Shown here in pieces: positions 17,001-22,933 of a DNA stretch of 56,316 nt. Both the position numbers and the translations under genes were made by a program. Positions within the stretch are counted from its first letter, which is position 1; every line of letters starts with the position of its first letter. This DNA comes from Limisphaerales bacterium (lineage in GTDB: Bacteria > Verrucomicrobiota > Verrucomicrobiia > Limisphaerales > UBA11358). The stretch lies in contig PLAY01000020.1 of the NCBI GenBank assembly GCA_003134375.1, positions 1-56,316 of the forward strand, given 5' to 3'. The notes under the pieces are model-generated. The model was not told the DNA's origin, did not search any database, and saw only the letters and a list, made by a program, of their open reading frames with translations.

Positions 17001-17808
17001 CCAGCGGATGCTCCTTCTGTTCCGGCGCCATGTATTGCGGCGTGCCCAGGACCTTGTCCGCGGCAGTGAGGGCTGGGTGTCCCGGCTTTAGCCGGTCCGG
17101 ACCGCCTGAAGGCGGGACACCGAACGCCGACATCGCGTCCGGCCCCACCATTCTGGCGATGCCGAAATCCGCCACCTTCACCTGGCCCTCGCACCCGAGC
17201 AGGATATTCTCCGGCTTGATGTCGCGATGTACGATACCGCGGTCGTGGGCGTATTGGAGCGCATCACAAATCTGCGGCACGATGGCCAGCGCCTCCTTGG
17301 GCGCGAGCTTGCCGGCCCGAAGCAACTGGCCCAGGTTCATGCCGTCCACGAATTCCATCAGGAAGTAGTAAAGAGGTTGAGGATTCAGGGTTGAGGGTTG
17401 AGCGACCTGGCCGAATTCATACAGCGTGACGATGCCCGGATGGTTCAGCTTGGCCAGCGCTTTTGCTTCGCGGGCGAAGCGCTCGGAGAATGAGGGCGAC
17501 CGGCCGACGTCCGGCGGCAGAATTTTCAGCGCCACCATCCGGTCGAGCTGCTTCTGCCGTGCGCGATAAACGGCACCCATACCGCCTTGGCCGATCAGCC
17601 CGAGGATTTCAAGCTGAGGAAACAGCGCGGCCAGTTCCTCCGGCTTTGGCGGCACGAAGCGGGGGCGCGACGCTCCCGTTTCGGTGTCCGACCCGATGTC
17701 CTCGCCCGTAGGCAGGCCGGCCTTGAGCAGGCATTCGGGGCACAACCCTTCGGGCGCGCTGGCTGCAAGGGGCTTTCCGCAGATTGAACAGATGCGTTTC
17801 GTTTCCAT
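14029..17808 (-). CDS. K4: Ser/Thr protein kinase fused to a YfhO-like polytopic membrane protein
   Basis: 1259 aa from the ATG at 17808 (METKRICSICG), with GAAAGA upstream; the ATG at 17826 overlaps the predicted -10. Zinc ribbon CSIC...CPEC (~7-26). Kinase (~67-340) with GQGGMGAV, Lys95, HRDIKPEN (Asp196), DFG (Asp214) and GTPQYMAPEQ. There are two repeat-derived inserts: residues ~136-147 (AQPSTLNPQPLY) in the beta4-beta5 loop and ~229-246 (FGVPPSGGPDRLKPGHP) in the activation segment. The remaining ~880 aa hold roughly a dozen TM helices and YfhO-family features (SGGGYYLGVPV; FAPFYRLLYALPYFSTIRNP), then a soluble C-terminal beta region and a last TM. YfhO proteins are thought to act in transfer of sugars to cell-wall polymers. 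The joint with a kinase is unusual; activity of the membrane half is not established. Confidence 0.88.
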   Translation of the reverse strand: METKRICSICGKPLAASAPEGLCPECLLKAGLPTGEDIGSDTETGASRPRFVPPKPEELAALFPQLEILGLIGQGGMGAVYRARQKQLDRMVALKILPPDVGRSPSFSERFAREAKALAKLNHPGIVTLYEFGQVAQPSTLNPQPLYYFLMEFVDGMNLGQLLRAGKLAPKEALAIVPQICDALQYAHDRGIVHRDIKPENILLGCEGQVKVADFGIARMVGPDAMSAFGVPPSGGPDRLKPGHPALTAADKVLGTPQYMAPEQKEHPLEVDHRADIYSLGVVFYQMLTGELPAGKFEPPSHKVQVDVRIDEIVLRALEKNPELRYQQVSEVKTLVETVATSSSIGTPAAASPGIGESTNAGRFNALLAGLLALLFWRSFVPRYVLFSNDAPLGIRMAEWMRLPSGLLGRWADLNSLGFNGGSFGESLSTLILWMLGPLGSSKFLAPVILCLLGMCAWFAFQRLRLAPFAALLGALGVALTSCFFSTVCWGVAPMVLGIGMSYLAIGLVASASRAADRLERWASYALAGLAAGMGVIEAADVGAVFSLIVIAFVVFHSLVEDGPFLAKVARGIFRMLVVAGFAFFIAGQTVIGLFNSQMNGGAGTGQDMQAKAQHWDWATQWSLPKTETFSLVIPGLFGYRMDTPDGGNYWGRIGSDPAIDRWRNNDRQGEQPQGLMRFSGGGYYLGVPVALVALWAGIQAFRKKDSVFTLFERKLLWFWSGLGIVCLLFAFGRFAPFYRLLYALPYFSTIRNPIKFLNPMIFSVSMIFAYGLNALWRQYLASASSLPPGDRPRNWWSRASRFDRRWAIGCALVLGLSLVAWIIYASFREPLERHIQTGGFDEQQAHLIAAFSIGQAGWFVLRFALAAGLLTLILGGVFAGPRAKWGAWLLGLLVVFDLGRANLPWIVHWDYRQKYATNDVIEFFREKPYEHRVAALRFPGPQQPSLLDTLYHIEWAQHHFLYYNIQSLDIVQQPRMPENLAAFETALRPQGSNTLFRMTRRWQLTNTRYLLGSASSLDPLNAELDPALHRFRIARSFEIVPRGQSPAKLEDLTAVFNTNGQYAIFEFFGALPRAKIYSHWQVITNDQATLEQLGSASFDPEQTVLVNTALPGSQATESADRNAAQEGTVEFASYASKHIVLKTKADFASVLLLNDRFDPAWRVIVDGQPASLLRCNYIMRGVQLAPGTHIVEFTFQIPIGLPFARVEVEPDTQLVEFVFKVPIGLPSYITLSALGVGLVLIGVLAVAGRRKGASVSRK
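17076..17121. repeat. 46-bp palindromic element inserted in frame in K4 activation segment
   Basis: GGTGTCCCG...CGGGACACC closes the element. Inside are two small hairpins, CCGGC-TTTA-GCCGG and CCGCC-TGAA-GGCGG, whose stems differ by paired changes. It encodes the GVPPSGG...LKPGHP peptide between the DFG motif and the APE motif of K4, where the other kinases have only a short link. Confidence 0.8.
17375..17402. repeat. TCAACCC-type repeat inserted in frame in K4
   Basis: GGTTGAGGATTCAGGG followed by TTGAGGGTTGAG. Read in reverse it is a run of TCAACCC/TCAACCT units, like the run before the methyltransferase at 42200-42230. It encodes QPSTLNPQP in the same beta4-beta5 loop that received a different element in K2 and K3. 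Confidence 0.65.
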
Positions 17809-17823
17809 GACAATTCTTTCACC

Positions 17824-17856
17824 CATTACACTAAGGATTTCCGGGCGAAGGTTACA
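17824..17856 (-). promoter_or_regulatory. predicted ECF-type promoter of kinase K4
   Basis: Minus strand: TGTAACC (17856-17850), 20 bp, GTAATG (17829-17824), giving a ~9 nt leader to the ATG at 17808. A second half-site-like TGCAACCTTTGGC lies upstream (TGCAACC 17891-17885) without a matching -10. Confidence 0.55.
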
Positions 17857-17963
17857 GGGCCTTCAAAGCAATGCTTCAGCCAAAGGTTGCAGGCCAAAGT
17901 AAAATTGGTTTTTTCAGCGTAAAAACTGAAATTACTCTGGCCATTGAACTTCAGCCAGTGGCA

Positions 17964-18737
17964 TTACCCTGTCCGCCCCAGCACGCGAAACAGATGGCGC
18001 AATTCGGCGGCTACGTCTGCCGGCGTAGCCACGGTTTTGGCAATCTCGGCCTTGAGCCGTTCCCGGTACCGCTCGCGCAGGCGATGCACCGCCACCTTCA
18101 CCGCGCCCTCGGACATCTTCAGCGCGGCGGCGAGTTCGGCATAGGGTTGTAATTCGCGGCTGCCCAGGAGGCACGGCTTGAGCGCCTCGAACAAACGCCC
18201 CCTGCCGTCCTGCTCATAATCCGTGCGCAGCTGGCTCAACACCGTTTCCAGCAGCGTGAGGGCCCATTGTTTTTCGAAGGCCTGTTCCGGCGTGGCGGTG
18301 TTTACGGATTCGCGGGCGTAGCGCGTTTCGGCCGTGTCCAGCGGCAGCGGCAGGCAGCGGCGGCTGCCCTCCCGCTTCTGTGCGTGCGCCTTGTGCCATT
18401 CGTTGGCCATAAAACGCTTCAGCGCCATCAGCAGAAAACTGCGGAAGCGCCCGCGCTCCGGTTCCGCTGCTTCGAGATAATTCTTTTCCAGCAGCCGGGC
18501 AAAAAAAGCCTGCGTCAGGTCCTCGGCATTTTCCCTGGATTGTCCGGTGCGCCGCACATAGGCGTAAAGCGGATACCAATAAGCGCGGCAGAGTTTCTCC
18601 AGCGCCTCGGCGGACCGCGGTGATTGGGGGTCGCGCGCCGACAGCACGAGCGACCAGTGCGTGGTGACGAAGACCGGCTGGCGGGGCGTTTCATTTCCAG
18701 TGGTTCCCGCCGACGCCGTCTGGGTGGAAGTGCTCAC
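17964..18737 (-). CDS. S4: ECF RNA polymerase sigma factor paired with kinase K4
   Basis: 257 aa from the GTG at 18737 (GTGAGCACTTCC). The ORF-track ATG at 18809 would overlap the GT9 gene and add 24 residues absent from the paralogues. It carries FVTTHWSLVLSARDPQSP, region 2 (TGQSRENAEDLTQAFFARLLEKNYLE, GRFRSFLLMALKRFMANEWHKAHAQKREG) and region 4 (MSEGAVKVAVHRLRERYRERLKAE). It ends 155 bp before K4, and its own start is 43 bp after the GT9 stop codon. The usual pairing suggests that K4 controls it by phosphorylation. Confidence 0.92.
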   Translation of the reverse strand: MSTSTQTASAGTTGNETPRQPVFVTTHWSLVLSARDPQSPRSAEALEKLCRAYWYPLYAYVRRTGQSRENAEDLTQAFFARLLEKNYLEAAEPERGRFRSFLLMALKRFMANEWHKAHAQKREGSRRCLPLPLDTAETRYARESVNTATPEQAFEKQWALTLLETVLSQLRTDYEQDGRGRLFEALKPCLLGSRELQPYAELAAALKMSEGAVKVAVHRLRERYRERLKAEIAKTVATPADVAAELRHLFRVLGRTG

Positions 18738-18747
18738 GCGGTCGAGG

Positions 18748-18773
18748 CTAACGCCACGCGGCAAAAGCGCAAG
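18748..18773 (-). promoter_or_regulatory. predicted promoter of sigma gene S4 (leaderless type)
   Basis: Minus strand: CTTGCG (18773-18768), 14 bp, CGTTAG (18753-18748), 10 bp, GTG. The CTTGCG lies just upstream of the GT9 stop codon, so S4 can be transcribed independently of GT9. Confidence 0.5.
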
Positions 18774-18780
18774 ACCGCGG

Positions 18781-19800
18781 TCAGGCCGAGTTGAGTTGCC
18801 GGCAGACATGTTCGAAAACCGCGGCGGGTGAAATTGCCTTCAGGCATTCGTCCGGTTTCTCGTAGGTGCAGTGTGATTTCAAACAGGGAGAGCAGGGGAG
18901 ATCGAGGCGCAGCACACTGTCCAGATGGCCATAGGGTCCGGTGCGGCGCGGCTCGGTAGGGCCGAACAGCGCCACGAGCGGCTTGCCGAGCGCGGCGGCC
19001 ACGTGCATCGGGCCGGTGTCGTTGGTGACCATCAACCGGCAGAGCCGCAACCATTCGATCATTTCCGGCAGCGAAGTCTGTCCGCACAGGTTCAGGCAGC
19101 GTTCGGGGGCGCCGCGCGAAATCATTTCGCCGAGCGGTTTATCTTCCACGCCACCGAGAATGGCGAAGCGCTGGCCGGTGAAATCTTTCGCGAGAAGGCG
19201 GACGAGTTCGGCAAAATTTTCAGCTGGCCAGTGTTTGTTCGGCCAGCGCGCACCGGGCTGAAGGGCAATCCACCGCGCGCCGGCCGTTGGCCATTTCGAT
19301 TGGACGGAGGTGGCGACATTGGGTCGTTCGGGCAGCCATTGAAAATGGTTGTGAACCGGCACGCCCAGGCGCGGCAGCACGGCCAGATACCAATCCACGG
19401 CGTGCGTGTGGAACGAGGCGCGCCGGACGGCAACATCGTAAAATCCCCGCGCGCCTTCGCGGACTTCGTCCAAACCAATGAGAAATTTTCCGTTGGCGAG
19501 CCAGGCAAAAGCGCCGCTGCGGGCGAGGCACTGGAGGTCAATAACCCAGTCGAAGTTTTGTTCACGCATCCAGCGGAGGCTGTGGAGCATTTCCGGCCAG
19601 TGACGCGGCGCGGCCCAGCGTCGCCGCTCGAAACGCACGATGCCGGTCAAATCAGGGTCGCCTTCGAGGAGCGGCGCGAGGTTGGAGTCAATCCACCAGA
19701 AAATTTCGGCTGCGGGCAGATGACATTTGAGCAGCCGGAGGACGGGCAGGGCCTGGATGACATCGCCGAGCGAGCTGGGTTTGAGAATTAAAATTTTCAA
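18781..19800 (-). CDS. GT9-family (ADP-heptose:LPS heptosyltransferase-like) glycosyltransferase
   Basis: 339 aa, the usual GT9 length. The N-terminus MKILILKPSSLGDVIQALPV is the classic heptosyltransferase start (nucleotide-sugar binding fold). The second Rossmann half has IALQPGARWPNKHWP, FAILGGVEDKP and the donor-site segment TNDTGPMHVAAALGKPLVALFGPTEP. The C-terminal PCSPCLKSHC cysteine cluster is also seen in many GT9 proteins. It most likely adds heptose or another sugar to lipopolysaccharide core at the inner face of the cytoplasmic membrane; acceptor and exact sugar cannot be read. A truncated relative lies at 13862-13984. It is the first gene of the minus-strand block that includes module 4. 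Confidence 0.9.
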   Translation of the reverse strand: MKILILKPSSLGDVIQALPVLRLLKCHLPAAEIFWWIDSNLAPLLEGDPDLTGIVRFERRRWAAPRHWPEMLHSLRWMREQNFDWVIDLQCLARSGAFAWLANGKFLIGLDEVREGARGFYDVAVRRASFHTHAVDWYLAVLPRLGVPVHNHFQWLPERPNVATSVQSKWPTAGARWIALQPGARWPNKHWPAENFAELVRLLAKDFTGQRFAILGGVEDKPLGEMISRGAPERCLNLCGQTSLPEMIEWLRLCRLMVTNDTGPMHVAAALGKPLVALFGPTEPRRTGPYGHLDSVLRLDLPCSPCLKSHCTYEKPDECLKAISPAAVFEHVCRQLNSA

Positions 19801-19890
19801 TCAAGTGACACGTGACGAGTGACCGGTGACATGGCAAACCACGCACGAGTCCGCATCCTGCCACTCATCACCTGTCACCCGTCACCTTGA
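19801..19890. repeat. imperfect inverted repeat of GTGAC units
   Basis: TCAAGTGACACGTGACGAGT at the left is mirrored by CACCTGTCACCCGTCACCTTGA at the right. It fills the 92-bp gap between the metallophosphoesterase stop and the GT9 start and could form a long hairpin. Nothing else is seen in this gap. Confidence 0.55.
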
Positions 19891-19892
19891 AA

Positions 19893-20615
19893 TCACCTGC
19901 CGAATTCCAGCCGTTCGGCGAGACGTTCGGGCAGGCCGGCGGCGCGGATTTTTTTCTGCGCGGTGGCAATGTCGTAATCGAGCCGGCGCAGTTCAATGGT
20001 TCCGGCGTCCATGTCGTAAATGACGTAGGCGCATTTGGGGTTGTTGTCGCGTGGCTGACCGACGGCGCCGACGTTGATGAAATATTTTTTGGAGGGATCA
20101 ATTTTAAACTTTGAATAAGTGCCGCCGCGGACGGCGGTGTCGCGCATGAAGGCGACGGGCACATGGGTGTGGCCGAAGAAACAGAGTTGTGTGTTTTGAT
20201 ACGGAAAACTGGCGGCGGCGGCGAGTTTGTCAAAGACGTAACCCCAGCGTTCCGGCGCGTCGAGCGTGGCGTGAACCATCGTGAAGTTGGCGGCCATGCG
20301 GGTGTACTTGAGATCGCGCAGCCATTGGCATTCTTCCTTGGAAAGTTGTTCGCGCGTCCAGTGAACGGCGTCGGCGGCGTGGGGATTGAAACCTTCCAGC
20401 GGGTCGTTGGTGGAACAGTATTCGTCATGATTTCCCTTTACGCAGGGAATGTTCATTTCGCGGACGATGGCGAGGCATTCTGTGGGATTAGCATTGTAAC
20501 CGACGACATCGCCGAGACAGACGATATGCGTCGCGTTTTGGGCTTTGATGTCAGCCAAAACGGTTTGGAACGCTTCCAAGTTGCCGTGGATGTCAGCGAT
20601 GATGGCGTATCTCAT
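19893..20615 (-). CDS. calcineurin-like metallophosphoesterase
   Basis: 240 aa. The metal ligands are plain: DIHGN (residues ~8-12), GDVVGYN, GNHDE, then FGHTHVP near the C-terminus, the standard order D-x-H / GD / GNH(D/E) / GHTH. Length and layout fit the YfcE/MJ0936-type phosphodiesterases. These act on small phosphodiesters or nucleotides in the cytoplasm; the substrate cannot be read here. It begins 5 bp after the acylphosphatase stop codon, so the two are an operon. Confidence 0.9.
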   Translation of the reverse strand: MRYAIIADIHGNLEAFQTVLADIKAQNATHIVCLGDVVGYNANPTECLAIVREMNIPCVKGNHDEYCSTNDPLEGFNPHAADAVHWTREQLSKEECQWLRDLKYTRMAANFTMVHATLDAPERWGYVFDKLAAAASFPYQNTQLCFFGHTHVPVAFMRDTAVRGGTYSKFKIDPSKKYFINVGAVGQPRDNNPKCAYVIYDMDAGTIELRRLDYDIATAQKKIRAAGLPERLAERLEFGR

Positions 20616-20620
20616 TGCGT

Positions 20621-20899
20621 TTAGCGGACAATTTCAAAACCGTGAAATTCATTTTTTGCTTCCCTCCAATTTACACTTTCGTCGCGGATAAAGCCAGCAA
20701 GTCCTGCGCCACGAATGGCGTCATGAAACGCCGCCAGTTCCTCGCGGGCGCCCTCGGCAATCAATTCAACGCGTCCGTCCGGCAAATTGCGGACGATGCC
20801 GGTGACTTCAAAGCCCATGGCGACGGTTTTCGCAGTGTAGCGAAATCCAACACCCTGCACACAGCCTGAATAAAAAATTTGCATACGACAGCGATTCAT
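20621..20899 (-). CDS. acyP: acylphosphatase
   Basis: 92 aa from the ATG at 20899 (MNRCRMQIFYSGCVQGVGFR); a later ATG at 20884 is also possible, and the 20932 start is less likely. It has the catalytic signature GCVQGVGFRYTAKTVA with the phosphate-binding Arg, then GIVRNLPDGRVELIAEG with the catalytic Asn, typical of acylphosphatases that hydrolyse carboxyl-phosphate bonds. Normal family length. It is first in a two-gene operon with the metallophosphoesterase and diverges from pilM across a 215-bp region. Confidence 0.93.
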   Translation of the reverse strand: MNRCRMQIFYSGCVQGVGFRYTAKTVAMGFEVTGIVRNLPDGRVELIAEGAREELAAFHDAIRGAGLAGFIRDESVNWREAKNEFHGFEIVR

Positions 20900-21015
20900 G
20901 ACGGACGTGACGGCTTGTGGCTGTCCCGGCACGGCAGAATAAAGCCAAAGCCGGGCGCTGGACGCAATGATATATTAGCAGGTGGAGAAGCCTTCTCTTT
21001 TTTTTAGATTTCTAT

Positions 21016-21044
21016 TTGACCGTTTGAGGAATTTCCCGTAATCA
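21016..21044 (+). promoter_or_regulatory. predicted sigma-70 promoter of the pilM operon
   Basis: TTGACC, 17 bp, TAATCA. The expected start near 21051 gives a ~64 nt leader before the pilM ATG at 21115. Confidence 0.55.
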
Positions 21045-21114
21045 GCATGGGCTGGCTCAAACCCAAAACCGAACAGACTGGCGGCGTTGACGGCGGCGAG
21101 CGGCGCGAACAGAA

Positions 21115-22932
21115 ATGCTGAACACAAAATCATTCCTGGCAGTGGATTTCGGGGCGGGCAGCCTCAAGGTGGCGGAGTTTGAAATCAACGAAGCCGGCGG
21201 TTTGCGTCTCAAGAGTTTTTCCATCAAGCCGCTTGGCCTCGAGGGCGCCCAGGAATCTTCCCGCGAAGCGACCGCGCTCAAGGCCTTGCGCGAGGTGCTG
21301 GCGGAAACCGGCACCAAGGCGCGGGACATCAACGTCTGCGCGCCGGGTTTTCAAGTATTTTCCAAATTCGTCAAGCTTCCGCCGGTGGACGCGGGCAAGG
21401 TGACGCAGATCATCCAATACGAAGCGCAACAGAACGTGCCGTTCCCGCTCGCGGAGGTGGTGTGGGATTATCAAATTTTGGGTTCCAGCACCGGTGGCGA
21501 ACTGGAAGTCCTGCTGGTGGCGATCAAATCCGAGGTGGTTGAAGGTCTGTTTCGCATGGCGGAGGAAGCGAAGCTGCGGTTGCAACTGTGCGACGTGTCA
21601 CCCGCGGCATTGTGCAACGCCTTTCGCTACAACTATGGCGATTTGCCGGATTGCACGATGCTCCTGGACATCGGCGCCAAGACGAGCAACCTGCTCTTCT
21701 TCGAGAATGGCAAGGTTTTCTCCCGCAGCATCAGTTTGGGCGCGAATTCCATCACGCAGGATTTTGCGCACGAGGCAAAATTAAAATTTGAAATCGCCGA
21801 ACAGAAGAAAGTTGCCGAAGGCTTCGTCAGCCTCGGCGGTGCTTACGAGGAGCCGGAAAGCGAGCACCAGGCGGCCATCGCCAAAATCGCGCGGCAGTTC
21901 ATGACCAAGCTGCACATCCAGGTCAACCAGACGAAGCAGTTTTATCGCGGGCAACAGGGCGGTTCGGAGCCGGTGCGTCTGTTTTTGTCCGGCGGCGCGT
22001 CCATCATGCCTTATACGGCGCAATTTTTCGCGGAAAAGTTGAATGTGCCGGTCGAATACTTCAATCCGTTCCGCAACGTGCAAATTGATCCGGCGGTGAA
22101 TCTGGAGGAACTGGCGCGCGTGGCACACTCGCTGGGCGAAGTGGTCGGCCTGGGATTGCGGAATCTGGCGAATTGTCCGGTGGAAATGAATTTGATGCCG
22201 AGCAGCACGTTGCGCTGGCGGACGTTCAATGAAAAGAAACCGTATTTCATCTTTACCCTGTTGAGCCTGGTGGCGGTGGCGGGCGCGGTTGGGTTCCTCT
22301 TTCAAAAACTGGCGGAATCGAAAGAAAATGAAATCAAGGATTTGGAGCCGCAGGTCCAAAAACTCAAAACCAAGGCTGACCAGTTTGATCGGACCTATAA
22401 AAAATTGCAGGCGACGCAGAAAGAAGCGGCTCAAATCACGAGTTGGATGGAGAAGCGATATTACTGGGGTGACGTGCTGACGGAATTGCGACGCGTGCTC
22501 ATTCGCTCCGAGGACGACATCAAGAAAAAATTGTCGGCGCAAAGAGCCGGGGTCGAAGCGGGCATCTGGATTGAACAGTTGACGATAGGCGCCGTGCAAA
22601 CTCCTGCCACCGGCCGTGGTGTCACTCCCGCGCCGGTTATGCCGGTTCCGAGTCCGGGTGACAGCGATGTCCCGGGGACCGAGGCCAATCCCGCTGCCAC
22701 GGCCAAACCCGCCGCCAGCACCATCACCCTGATCTGCCGCGCGGTGAATTTATCCAGTGTTGATTCTGCGGCGAACACCGATATTGCCTATGCGGTTCTC
22801 AAAGCGTTTCAGGAAGATCCGCTTTTTGATCCCAAAACGACGCAGCTCAGGGGAGATATCACCCCCGATGATGTTACCGGCACATTTACGTTTGGCATAA
22901 CCGTGGGGCTGCAAAATCCACTCAATTTGTAA
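21115..22932 (+). CDS. pilM: PilM-PilN fusion, type IV pilus inner-membrane platform protein
   Basis: 605 aa, much longer than classical PilM (~350). Residues ~1-375 are an actin-fold PilM/SHS2 domain: SFLAVDFGAGSLKVAEFE, VKLPPVDAGKVTQIIQYEAQ, CTMLLDIGAKTSNLLFFENG and VRLFLSGGASIMPYTAQF. Then come the NLMP motif, a single TM helix (PYFIFTLLSLVAVAGAVGFL), a coiled coil (~405-450) and a PilN-like periplasmic domain with the WGDVLTELRRV segment, then a Pro/Ala-rich linker and a final small domain. It corresponds in layout to Akkermansia Amuc_1101. It heads a tightly packed operon: the next gene starts 1 bp after its stop codon. It would link cytoplasmic pilus motors to the secretin below. Confidence 0.88.
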   Translation: MLNTKSFLAVDFGAGSLKVAEFEINEAGGLRLKSFSIKPLGLEGAQESSREATALKALREVLAETGTKARDINVCAPGFQVFSKFVKLPPVDAGKVTQIIQYEAQQNVPFPLAEVVWDYQILGSSTGGELEVLLVAIKSEVVEGLFRMAEEAKLRLQLCDVSPAALCNAFRYNYGDLPDCTMLLDIGAKTSNLLFFENGKVFSRSISLGANSITQDFAHEAKLKFEIAEQKKVAEGFVSLGGAYEEPESEHQAAIAKIARQFMTKLHIQVNQTKQFYRGQQGGSEPVRLFLSGGASIMPYTAQFFAEKLNVPVEYFNPFRNVQIDPAVNLEELARVAHSLGEVVGLGLRNLANCPVEMNLMPSSTLRWRTFNEKKPYFIFTLLSLVAVAGAVGFLFQKLAESKENEIKDLEPQVQKLKTKADQFDRTYKKLQATQKEAAQITSWMEKRYYWGDVLTELRRVLIRSEDDIKKKLSAQRAGVEAGIWIEQLTIGAVQTPATGRGVTPAPVMPVPSPGDSDVPGTEANPAATAKPAASTITLICRAVNLSSVDSAANTDIAYAVLKAFQEDPLFDPKTTQLRGDITPDDVTGTFTFGITVGLQNPLNL

Positions 22933-22933
22933 T

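Noticed and set aside
21047-21121. Possible 24-residue upstream peptide (MGWLKPKTEQTGG...) overlapping the pilM start
   Set aside because: The predicted -10 box TAATCA ends at 21044, so the ATG at 21047 would lie before the transcription start; no ribosome site is seen.
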